Source: an uncultured Clostridia bacterium
Lineage (GTDB): Bacteria; Bacillota; Clostridia; UBA1381
DNA: 64,000 nt
Assembly (NCBI GenBank): GCA_910585485.1
Contig: CAJUEZ010000002.1
Coordinates: 38,585 to 102,584 of the forward strand
Direction: 5' to 3'
Part shown: in pieces, positions 25,164 to 32,067 of the stretch
Layout of the letters: the number at the start of each line of letters is the position of its first letter
Position numbering within the stretch: the stretch's first letter is position 1
Made by a program: the position numbers and the translations under genes
The notes under the pieces: model-generated
Databases searched by the model: none
What the model was told of the DNA's origin: nothing
What the model saw: the letters and a program-made list of their open reading frames with translations, nothing else

Positions 25164-26522
25164 ATGACAGCGGCTATTTTAGCTGTTATAATATTTGTGG
25201 TAATGTTTCTGTTAATTATCACTGAAAAATTTGAGCGCCATATAGTGACGCTTACATGCGGAGTTCTTACACTGGTACTGGTGTTTGGCTTATGTATGCA
25301 CAGCGTTGGCGCGATTAAAGACACTCTTAACGTACACAGTATATTTACGTTGGATTTTTGGTATCACTCGGGTGATGCAGTGGAATCGTCAAGCGGTATA
25401 AATTGGGCTACGATAATATTTATAGCCGGTATGATGATAATGGTTGAAGGCATGGCTAAGGCAGGTTTTTTCAGATGGCTTTGCATGCGTTTGGCAAAAA
25501 TAGTCAATTACAAAAAGACGGCATTGTTTATTGCTTTTATGGTTATGTCAGCAATATTGGCAATGTTTATAGACAGTATTACAGTTATATTGTTTCTTGC
25601 GGCGGTTACGGTGGAACTTGCGCAGCTGTTAAAGTTTAATCCGATTCCGATGATACTGACTGAAGTCTTCTGTGCCAATCTTGGAGGCAGCGCGACTATG
25701 TGCGGAGACCCTCCAAATATAATTATAGGCACTTCTTTGGGATACTCATTTGGAGATTTCATATCAAACACAGGACTTATAGCGGGCATAGCGCTGATAG
25801 TTATTGTTATTTATTTTTACTTTGCTTTCCGCAAAGAAATTAAGGGTAATGGAAAAACAGATATTGATATATCGTCTTTACCGAAGCCTGAAGACGCGAT
25901 AACAAATAAAAAGAGTTTTGTCATAAGCTGTGTAATTTTTATGTTGGCTGTGGTATTACTCATAACTCATGCCCAGACTCACCTTACAGTAGCGTTTATA
26001 GGACTGTTTATCGCGATTATTACAATTCTCACATCTTTGGGATGCGTAGGAGAAATAATGAGAAAAGTCGATTATAAAACATTGCTGTTTTTTATAGGAT
26101 TGTTTGTAGTGGTAGGAGGACTTGAAGAAACCGGAGTGCTGAAGGTAGTCGCGGATTTTATAGGTATGATAAGCGGTGGCAGCGTAATGCTTATGATTGC
26201 GATTATTATATGGGTATCGGCGATTGCAAGCGCGTTTGTGGATAATATTCCGTTTGCCGCAACAATGATACCGGTTATAACCTCGCTTTCTCAAGCCGTG
26301 CCCGGCGCTGACCTTCGAGTGCTTGCATGGGCTTTGTCAATGGGCACAGACATAGGCGGCAGTGCGACGCCTATAGGAGCTTCGGCAAATGTTGTCGGAA
26401 CGTCGGTAGCGGCAAAGTCGGGTTATCCGGTAGGCTGGGGAACTTACTGTAAAAAAGCGGTTCCGGCTACAGTACTGGTATTGGTTGTATCTACAATATG
26501 TATTTTTGTAAGATACTGTTAA
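25164..26522 (+). CDS. ArsB/NhaD-family ion transporter (element cargo)
   Basis: A 452-residue polytopic membrane protein with about 11-12 helices. The ion transporter superfamily signatures GGSATMCGDPPNIIIG (about 172-187) and GTDIGGSATPIGASANVVG (about 392-410) are two inverted-topology copies of the substrate-site hairpin. SAFVDNIPFAATMIP follows the family pattern. Members transport arsenite, Na+/H+ or carboxylates; the substrate here is not assignable. It lies just inside the left end of the dpaA element, transcribed away from dpaA-C, 16 bp before the kinase-like gene. Confidence 0.87.
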   Translation: MTAAILAVIIFVVMFLLIITEKFERHIVTLTCGVLTLVLVFGLCMHSVGAIKDTLNVHSIFTLDFWYHSGDAVESSSGINWATIIFIAGMMIMVEGMAKAGFFRWLCMRLAKIVNYKKTALFIAFMVMSAILAMFIDSITVILFLAAVTVELAQLLKFNPIPMILTEVFCANLGGSATMCGDPPNIIIGTSLGYSFGDFISNTGLIAGIALIVIVIYFYFAFRKEIKGNGKTDIDISSLPKPEDAITNKKSFVISCVIFMLAVVLLITHAQTHLTVAFIGLFIAIITILTSLGCVGEIMRKVDYKTLLFFIGLFVVVGGLEETGVLKVVADFIGMISGGSVMLMIAIIIWVSAIASAFVDNIPFAATMIPVITSLSQAVPGADLRVLAWALSMGTDIGGSATPIGASANVVGTSVAAKSGYPVGWGTYCKKAVPATVLVLVVSTICIFVRYC

Positions 26523-26538
26523 TTGAAAGGAGAAGGCT

Positions 26539-27138
26539 ATGTCAGAACAGATAATTATTTCTATCGGACGTGAATACGGAAGCGGAGGACATGTAATAGC
26601 GGAGCAGTTGGCAGAGAGGTTTAATCTTGCCATGTACGATGTAAATATACTGCGTGAAATTGCCGTTGAGAATAATCTTGACACCGCTTTGCTTGAAAAG
26701 TATGACGAGGTGCCTAAAAAAAGATTTATATCGAGAAATGTGCGTGGTTACAGCAATTCGCCGGAGGAGAATATAGCAAATATACAATTTGAGTATCTGA
26801 GAAAAAAGGCGAAAAAAGGCGAGTCGTTTATAGTGGTAGGTCGTTGTTCGGAGGCTATTTTAAAGGAATATAAGGGACTTATTACAATTTTTATTCTTGC
26901 CGACAGAGATGTTAAAATTAACCGTGTAAGTTCTATAAGACATATGACAGAGGCTGAGGCTGAGGCGACAATGAATCGGCATGATAAAAAGAGAAAGGAA
27001 TATCACAATTACTATTGTACAGGAAAATGGGGAGACTCAAGGAATTATGATATTTCAATAAATTCAAGCAAACTTGGCATTGATAAGACGGTGGATTATC
27101 TCGAAAATTATATAAAAGAGAGAAAAAAGGCTTTGTAA
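26539..27138 (+). CDS. cytidylate kinase-like family protein (element cargo)
   Basis: A 199-residue P-loop protein. The N-terminus ISIGREYGSGGHVIAEQLAERF contains the GREYGSGG loop of the cytidylate kinase-like family (PF13189 type). Later are FIVVGRCSEAIL and the lid-region arginines (RVSSIRHM). Classical Cmk is about 220 residues with GPxGSGKS, so this is the divergent, functionally uncharacterised branch. It follows the permease by 16 bp, an arrangement suggesting joint function. A second member lies at 37182 in the same window. Confidence 0.87.
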   Translation: MSEQIIISIGREYGSGGHVIAEQLAERFNLAMYDVNILREIAVENNLDTALLEKYDEVPKKRFISRNVRGYSNSPEENIANIQFEYLRKKAKKGESFIVVGRCSEAILKEYKGLITIFILADRDVKINRVSSIRHMTEAEAEATMNRHDKKRKEYHNYYCTGKWGDSRNYDISINSSKLGIDKTVDYLENYIKERKKAL

Positions 27139-27151
27139 CAAGCCGAGCGAA

Positions 27152-27187
27152 AGAACATTGAACAAAGGATTCAATGTTCTTTTTTTG
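27152..27187 (+). terminator. terminator of the permease-kinase pair
   Basis: AGAACATTGAA and TTCAATGTTCT form a perfect 11-bp stem followed by TTTTTT. It isolates the cargo pair from the recombinase genes. Confidence 0.88.
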
Positions 27188-27234
27188 TTTTAATATAAAT
27201 CTTCGCGCAATATAAATATATAAGAGGTGGTGTT

Positions 27235-27372
27235 ATGAAAGAAATAAATCAATCTGCGGAGGAGAAAATTCGTCTTGATATAAAAAGAGGAATAGTAAAG
27301 CACTTATATAAAGAAAAACTTATTACAGAAAGCTGTTTTACACGTTTAACGGAGATGTATTTGTCATGCTGA
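27235..27372 (+). CDS. 45-residue small protein overlapping the recombinase (directionality-factor candidate)
   Basis: ATG at 27235 follows AGAGGTGG. The ORF encodes 45 residues beginning MKEINQSAEEK, and its TGA lies 7 bp inside the recombinase gene, so the two are probably co-translated. The middle and end (GIVKHLYKEKLITESCF) resemble the SHOCT-type short helical motif (LxxLYxKGxITExEF). Charge is balanced to basic. Small proteins encoded beside large serine recombinases often act as recombination directionality factors, and that is the suggested role. There is no direct evidence for function. Confidence 0.6.
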   Translation: MKEINQSAEEKIRLDIKRGIVKHLYKEKLITESCFTRLTEMYLSC

Positions 27373-28937
27373 GAACAGCGGCATACGCGAGAGTTTCAAC
27401 AGATAAGGAGGATCAGATAAATTCGCTTGCGAATCAAAGAAAATATTTTGAAGAGTATATAAAATCCAAAGAAAATCTGAAATATGCCGGTGTATATTAT
27501 GACGAGGGAGTGACAGGAACTCAGACAAAAAAACGCTCGGGATTCAATAAAATGATAGAAGACGGAAAAGCGGGGAAAATAGATTTAATACTTACAAAAG
27601 AAGTCAGCCGATTTGCAAGAAACACTATTGACACGCTGAAATATACAAGGGTGCTGAAAGAATATGGTGTCGGAGTGGTATTTATAAACGATAATATTGA
27701 CACGCGCGATAACGATGGCGAATTCAGACTTTCAATAATGGCATCTGTCGCGCAGGAGGAGAGCAGAAAAACTTCCGAACGCGTGAAATGGGGACAGCGC
27801 CGCGCGATGGAAAACGGCGTGGTGTTTGGGAACAACAGTATTTTCGGATTTAATATAAGCGGCGGAAACTTAATAGTGAATCAGATTGAAGCCGAAATTG
27901 TGCGGCTGATTTTTAATAAATACACGAATGAGGGGAAGGGCAGCCATATAATAGCCCGTGAATTGTATGAAGCCGGTATAAAACCACCAAGGTCCTCAAG
28001 CGGAATGTGGAGCGGAACAATGATTATGAGGGTGCTCAGGAATGAAAAATATGTTGGAGACCTTATTCAAGGAAAGTATGTGACAAAAGATTATCTGACT
28101 CATAAAAAAGAGAAAAACGACGGAGAAAAAGTTTTTATCAAAAATCATCACGAGGCGATTATCGACAGAGAAATGTGGAACAGAACCAGAGAGGAACTTG
28201 ACAGGCGAAGCGAGTTGGCAAAGTCAAAATGCAAATATTCAAACAGATATTGGTGTTCGGGAAAAATCATATGCGGCGAATGCGGAGCGAAATTTATAAT
28301 ACGCAGAAGCAGAAAAAGCAGCGGCGAATACATAGCATGGACATGCAAAAACAGAGCGGAACATGGAAGAAGAAAAGACAGCGAAATAGGAACTGTCGGG
28401 TGCGGAATGCGGACAATAAACAATAAGTCACTGCTTGAATGTATGAGGTTTGTGACAGAGAAACTTTGCGGTGATTTTGATACTGTTTCAGATGAGATAG
28501 TATCTGAAATAGCGAAGGCAGAAAAATCGGTAACAACGGATACGGTATATGCTATAGAGCGAGATATAAGAGAGACAGAGAATAAAAAACTCAGAGTGCT
28601 TGACAGTTATTTTTCGGGGCAAATAACCGACAGAGAGAAACAGTTGTTGTGTGAGAAATATGACAAAGAAACAGAACATTTAAAAAAGAGATTGGAGGAG
28701 AGCGGGGAGAAAGCTCAGCGGAGAAATCCGCTGCTTTTAAAAAAGCAAATAGGATATGACGCACTGTTCTCGCAGAGTGTTTACGGCGAAATTATTGATA
28801 AAATTATAGTGTATGAGAAATATATGATTCTCTGCATAAAACATCTTGATTTTGGCTTTAGGATTGTTTATTCATCGCGCGGACGCAAAGAGAATTACAT
28901 AACAATGATTGAGGAATGTTCCAGTACGGATATTTAA
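27366..28937 (+). CDS. large serine recombinase (SpoIVCA/TnpX type)
   Basis: A 523-residue site-specific recombinase. The N-terminal resolvase domain has AAYARVSTDKEDQ with the catalytic Ser near residue 11, and EVSRFARNTID with the conserved arginines. The recombinase domain follows (about 165-270; IFGFNISGG, NEKYVGDLIQGK). A zinc ribbon is marked by CGECGAKF, a later CK and a GCGM motif (about 300-355), then a coiled coil (about 390-455). The size and layout match SpoIVCA, which excises skin from sigK. It is the only recombinase in the dpaA element and the obvious candidate for its excision. Confidence 0.93.
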   Translation: MLRTAAYARVSTDKEDQINSLANQRKYFEEYIKSKENLKYAGVYYDEGVTGTQTKKRSGFNKMIEDGKAGKIDLILTKEVSRFARNTIDTLKYTRVLKEYGVGVVFINDNIDTRDNDGEFRLSIMASVAQEESRKTSERVKWGQRRAMENGVVFGNNSIFGFNISGGNLIVNQIEAEIVRLIFNKYTNEGKGSHIIARELYEAGIKPPRSSSGMWSGTMIMRVLRNEKYVGDLIQGKYVTKDYLTHKKEKNDGEKVFIKNHHEAIIDREMWNRTREELDRRSELAKSKCKYSNRYWCSGKIICGECGAKFIIRRSRKSSGEYIAWTCKNRAEHGRRKDSEIGTVGCGMRTINNKSLLECMRFVTEKLCGDFDTVSDEIVSEIAKAEKSVTTDTVYAIERDIRETENKKLRVLDSYFSGQITDREKQLLCEKYDKETEHLKKRLEESGEKAQRRNPLLLKKQIGYDALFSQSVYGEIIDKIIVYEKYMILCIKHLDFGFRIVYSSRGRKENYITMIEECSSTDI

Positions 28938-28965
28938 TTTGCGAGTATCAGCCTAAGAAGGCGCT

Positions 28966-29205
28966 ATGGCGGTATATACGGAATTTTCAGAAGGAAATTT
29001 TAATCATAGCGGAAACGGCAGCGCGGCAATGTTTGCATGCGCTTATAAAGGCCGATATTTCAAATGAAAAATCAAGGCGGCGCGGAAAGAATCAATCTCT
29101 ACGCGTTTTGACATGAGCGATACGGAGTATGACACGGTAAAAATCTATCTGTGGGGAAGTTTGGAAAATATGATTTCAATATGCGGTGGATATGAATCGG
29201 ATTGA
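28966..29205 (+). pseudogene. degraded remnant at the right end of the element
   Basis: Three short overlapping or adjacent frames (starting at ATG 28966, then near 29064, then near 29113) read like one protein broken by frameshifts. The last frame contains DTVKIYLWGSLENM, similar in style to the C-terminal 'TVKxFLWDSL' segment found in many Clostridia surface proteins. No intact gene spans it. It is followed by the 10-bp tandem ATTGAAGTGA x2 (29201-29220). It could instead be three unrelated small ORFs. Confidence 0.35.
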
Positions 29206-29233
29206 AGTGAATTGAAGTGAAAACAATATAGTG

Positions 29234-29266
29234 AACGGCATAACTGTTTTGGTTATGCCGTTTGTT
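29234..29266 (+). terminator. terminator at the right end of the element
   Basis: AACGGCATAAC and GTTATGCCGTT form an 11-bp stem with TTTG following. It lies after the recombinase and 22 bp before the GTAGG core, and would limit read-through into dpaA antisense. It belongs to the element and would leave with it. Confidence 0.7.
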
Positions 29267-29287
29267 TTCCGCTGTATTGTCAATGCC

Positions 29288-29679
29288 GTAGGGATGGCGT
29301 TTTTTATTGAAAGTTCCTCGCGCTTTAAATAATCGCGGTATGCGATGCTGTTATTTTCAAAAGCTTTTGCGAGATTGGGTTGTATTTGTCCTCCGAATAC
29401 TATGGCGGACGGATTGATGCCGTCAATAAGTTCATCGACAGTCATCGCATTTTTTGCGTATGGTGAATTAATTGTTGAACCATCAAAGGTTACAGGTACG
29501 GGAAGTATAATAATATCAGAACCAAGCACAAAGTCAATATCGGACTCTGTGTCTATATCATCTGTCTGAATATCCTTATCGAAGCCGTAGAGAAAGACAT
29601 GATAGCCTTCTTTTCTCATTAGTTTCGCAAGGGTCAGCTGACGTAAATCGCCGCCTATGACTGAAACGGTTTCAAACAT
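29288..29679 (-). CDS. dpaA: dpaA, N-terminal segment (interrupted gene)
   Basis: ATG at 29679 follows AAGGAGG. The first 131 codons (MFETVSVIGGDLRQ to NAIPT) are the N-terminal domain of dipicolinate synthase subunit A, with IGGDLRQLTLAKLM, GSDIIILPVPVT and YLKREELSIKNAIPT recognisable. After the core the frame continues into the element as 36 unrelated residues and stops at 29176. The C-terminal half is at 24969-24490. In a vegetative cell this gene would give only a truncated protein. After excision it reads straight into the C-terminal half and dpaB. Confidence 0.92.
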
Positions 29680-29713
29680 GTCATATCCTCCTTATTTAGT
29701 TTTTGTTGTTTTA

Positions 29714-29742
29714 TATAATATGACTTATTGGCACAATGTGTT
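29714..29742 (-). promoter_or_regulatory. sigma-K-type promoter of the dpaA-dpaB operon
   Basis: On the minus strand AACA (29742-29739), 16 bp, then CATATTATA (29722-29714) fits the mother-cell sigma-K pattern mACm-N16-CATAnnnTA. It lies 34 bp before the dpaA start. The spoVF operon of Bacillus is sigma-K dependent, so site and gene agree. It is a motif match only; a sigma-E reading of the same -10 is possible. Confidence 0.6.
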
Positions 29743-29780
29743 AAAATAAGAAAGGTCTAAAATAAGCGTTAAGTGATATG

Positions 29781-29809
29781 TTGACAATAAGCCGCGCATG
29801 TGCTAAGAT
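29781..29809 (+). promoter_or_regulatory. sigma-A promoter for the thiF-cysE genes
   Basis: A perfect TTGACA (29781-29786) and TAAGAT (29804-29809) are 17 bp apart, about 165 bp upstream of the ThiF-like gene. Confidence 0.7.
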
Positions 29810-29817
29810 ATTTCCAT

Positions 29818-29975
29818 ATAAAACCTACGTAATAAGTATGAAATATTAGGTTGAGAAGGGAAATTGTAATCCAACAATAAGGTTGATTAGAATTATTAAC
29901 CGAAGCGCAAAGAACTAAAAAATTGGGACTGAAAAATTTTATAGAGAACGTGTATTGATGAAAGGGTAATGCGAT
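29818..29975 (+). other. unidentified structured leader of the ThiF-like gene
   Basis: A 150-nt untranslated leader. AACC-TACG-TAATA can pair with TATTA-GGTT (29822-29853). GGTTGATTA can pair with TTATTAACC (about 29881-29901) and is followed by GAAGCGCAAAG. The shape suggests a regulatory RNA. It does not match the SAM, cobalamin, T-box or THF consensus as far as can be judged by eye. No terminator is evident before the gene. Confidence 0.35.
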
Positions 29976-30734
29976 ATGGCGCTGTCAAAAAGTGATAGGG
30001 AAAGGTATGCGAGGCAGATAATTTTGCCGGAAATAGGAGAAACAGGACAGGAAAAACTAATGAAGGGCAGGGTTCTTATAATAGGAGCGGGAGGACTCGC
30101 GTCACCCGCCGCAATCTATCTTGCCGCGGCGGGTGTCGGCACAATCGGTATTGCTGATGCTGACGTGGTCGATTTGTCAAATCTGCAAAGACAGATTATA
30201 CATGCCGAAGACGATATTGGAAGGGAAAAGGTGATTTCCGCAAAAGAATCTATTGAGGCGATTAATCCCAATATAAAAGTCAAGACGTATAATTATTTTA
30301 TAAACTCAGAAAACATCGGAAAAATAATAAACGGATATGACTTTGTTCTTGACTGCTGCGACAATTTTGAAACGAAATTTTTAATAAACGACGCTTGCGT
30401 AATATCTAAAAAACCTTTTTCGCACGCGGGCATAATGCGTTTTCAGGGACAGCTGATGACTTATGTTCCGGGCGGAGGACCTTGTTATAGGTGTATTTTT
30501 AAAGAGCCGCCTCCTAAAGGAGAACTGCCGTCAGGCAAAGAAGCCGGCGTTATAGGAGTTGTGGCGGGAGTTATAGGAAGCATGCAGGCGGCGGAAGCTA
30601 TAAAATATCTTACGGGCGCGGGTGAATTGCTGACGGGACAGTTACTTATGTATGACGCGCTGAAAATGGAGTTTCGCAAGACCGCTTTCCCAAATGGCGA
30701 CGCGGAATGCGCGGTTTGCAAAAGTAATTCGTAA
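29976..30734 (+). CDS. ThiF/MoeB/HesA-family adenylyltransferase
   Basis: A 252-residue E1-like enzyme of normal MoeB length. The nucleotide motif is VLIIGAGGLASPAAIYLAAAG (about 32-52). DADVVDLSNLQRQIIH carries the Arg-finger region. DCCDNFETKFLINDAC holds the ATP-binding Asp region. Two zinc-type Cys pairs (CYRCIF and CAVC) bracket the C-terminal part. Such enzymes adenylate the C-terminal glycine of a small sulfur carrier. Which carrier is served (ThiS, MoaD or a cysteine-synthesis type) is not evident, but the next gene is serine acetyltransferase, pointing to sulfur metabolism. Confidence 0.88.
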   Translation: MALSKSDRERYARQIILPEIGETGQEKLMKGRVLIIGAGGLASPAAIYLAAAGVGTIGIADADVVDLSNLQRQIIHAEDDIGREKVISAKESIEAINPNIKVKTYNYFINSENIGKIINGYDFVLDCCDNFETKFLINDACVISKKPFSHAGIMRFQGQLMTYVPGGGPCYRCIFKEPPPKGELPSGKEAGVIGVVAGVIGSMQAAEAIKYLTGAGELLTGQLLMYDALKMEFRKTAFPNGDAECAVCKSNS

Positions 30735-30815
30735 ATTACGAAATTAGCGGATTAAGTATATTTACTTTTGCAGTTAAATATGATACACTGTAATATATAA
30801 TCAGGAGGGATGTAT

Positions 30816-31724
30816 ATGGAAAGTAATACTGAAAAGCTGATAAATGTTATTTTAGACAGCTATAATACACATGAATTAACCGTCAGAATTGACGAGGAAA
30901 ACATGATAAATAAAGACATTCTGATTGAAGTTATAGACGAGATAAAAAAAATTCTTTTCCCGGGTTTTTTTGATAAGAACAGGGTAAGAAACGAGTATAT
31001 AAAATTTTTGATAGGCGAGAGAATAGAATTTGTACAGTATAATCTGAAAAAGCAGATCGCGCGCGCTCTTGGTAATCAGGATATATGCAGCGAGTGCAAA
31101 AAGTCCGCTATTAATGAAAAAGCGGAAAAGCTTGTGTATCAATTTCTTGAACAAATTCCTAAAATACGCGAGTATCTGCATACGGATATTCAGGCGGCTT
31201 ATGACGGCGACCCTGCCGCATACAGTACAGACGAGATAATTTTCTCGTATCCCGGAGTGCTTGCCATCACTGTTTACAGAATCGCGCACGAACTATGGAC
31301 ATTGGGAATACCGATGATACCGCGAATTATGACTGAGTATGCTCACAGTATCACAGGTATAGATATTCATCCGGGCGCAAAAATAGGAAAGTATTTTTTT
31401 ATTGACCATGGAACGGGTATAGTAATCGGTGAAACGACAGAAATCGGAGATAATGTAAAAATATATCAGGGTGTTACCCTTGGCGCTCTTTCAACAAGAA
31501 AAGGACAGGAATTGAAAAGCGTTAAGCGTCATCCGACGATAGGTGACAATGTAACTATTTATTCGGGAACAACTATTCTCGGAGGTGATACTGTAATTGG
31601 AAACGGTGCGACTATAGGCGGAAATGCCTTTATTGTAAGCTCTGTATCTGAGGGTATGAAAGTAAGTGTTAAAAATCCTGAACTTCGGTTCAGTAAAGGG
31701 AATCTGAATGAAATTTTGCAGTAG
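30816..31724 (+). CDS. cysE: serine O-acetyltransferase (EpsC type)
   Basis: A 302-residue enzyme making O-acetylserine for cysteine synthesis. The start at 30816 is preferred because AGGAGGG (30803-30809) would abut an ATG at 30810. The N-terminal helical region (about 1-165) is longer than in E. coli CysE. The left-handed beta-helix follows with hexapeptide repeats and DIHPGAKIGKYFFIDHGTGIVIGETTEIGDN, carrying the catalytic His. KRHPTIGDNVTIYSGTTILGG follows. This is the 'EpsC' form common in Clostridia and Bacteroidetes. Confidence 0.92.
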   Translation: MESNTEKLINVILDSYNTHELTVRIDEENMINKDILIEVIDEIKKILFPGFFDKNRVRNEYIKFLIGERIEFVQYNLKKQIARALGNQDICSECKKSAINEKAEKLVYQFLEQIPKIREYLHTDIQAAYDGDPAAYSTDEIIFSYPGVLAITVYRIAHELWTLGIPMIPRIMTEYAHSITGIDIHPGAKIGKYFFIDHGTGIVIGETTEIGDNVKIYQGVTLGALSTRKGQELKSVKRHPTIGDNVTIYSGTTILGGDTVIGNGATIGGNAFIVSSVSEGMKVSVKNPELRFSKGNLNEILQ

Positions 31725-31761
31725 GAATGTTTGGGTCCGCGTGTTTAGAAATCAGCAAAAC

Positions 31762-31799
31762 TATAGAAAAAGAAAGCCTTAAGGCTTTCTTTTTCTATA
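31762..31799. terminator. terminator after cysE
   Basis: TATAGAAAAAGAAAGCCTT and its exact inverse AAGGCTTTCTTTTTCTATA form a 19-bp perfect palindrome, active as a terminator on either strand. The stop codon of the MATE remnant lies inside its right arm. Confidence 0.85.
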
Positions 31800-31983
31800 T
31801 AATTATTTTCTTTTTCAGCCATTTTTCTCTGAATAATCTTATCAGGAACAATATACCTCTGACGCATAGTTCGCCGCGCATTGCAATCCATACTCCGGGA
31901 AATCCGAAACACGGCACTAATATAACCGCCATACTGATACGTACACCCCACATACTGACTAAATTCAATATAGCTATAGGTTC
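31795..31983 (-). pseudogene. C-terminal remnant of a MATE-family efflux gene
   Basis: On the minus strand an open stretch of about 62 codons reads EPIAILNLVSMWGVRISM, then a FGFPGVWIAMRGELCVRG-type segment and an RLFREKWLKKK end. This is the conserved last part of MATE multidrug exporters (the NLxSMWGVRIxLA and GVWIAMxxELxxRG pattern). Upstream of 31983 the frame stops, and the remaining 400 residues of the family are absent. It is therefore a fragment left by deletion or rearrangement, next to a frameshifted gene. Confidence 0.7.
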
Positions 31984-32067
31984 CTATACAATATAAATAT
32001 TTGCCATTTTGAATATTTTGTAGTAAAATAGATTTATCAAACGCAAAACCACGAAAGGGAAATTAGT

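Larger units (their letters stand above)
24965..29292. mobile_element. skin-like intervening element inside dpaA
   Basis: A 4323-bp repeat unit bounded by the direct 5-bp sequence GTAGG (24965-24969 and 29288-29292). It separates the two halves of dpaA. It carries an ArsB/NhaD-type permease, a cytidylate kinase-like gene, a small ORF, a large serine recombinase and a degraded remnant. Just inside the two ends are CTGTATTGTCAA (29272-29283) and TTAACTATATAG (24977-24988). These are inverted relative to each other (9 of 12 positions) and would flank the core symmetrically in the excised circle. Precise excision restores the dpaA frame. Known parallels are skin in sigK and elements in spoVFB and spsM of Bacillus. 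Excision itself is predicted, not shown. Confidence 0.88.

Noticed and set aside
29176..29287. Extension of the dpaA N-terminal half past the core
   Set aside because: These 36 residues are read from element sequence including its terminator hairpin and match nothing in the DpaA family.
24965..29292. Transposon insertion as explanation of the split dpaA
   Set aside because: There are no terminal inverted repeats of a transposase type and no transposase. A single large serine recombinase, a 5-bp core and exact frame restoration fit site-specific recombination better.
29818..29975. Cyclic-di-GMP (GEMM-I) riboswitch
   Set aside because: Only a CGCAAAG-like motif fits. The flanking GNRA stem and receptor do not line up.
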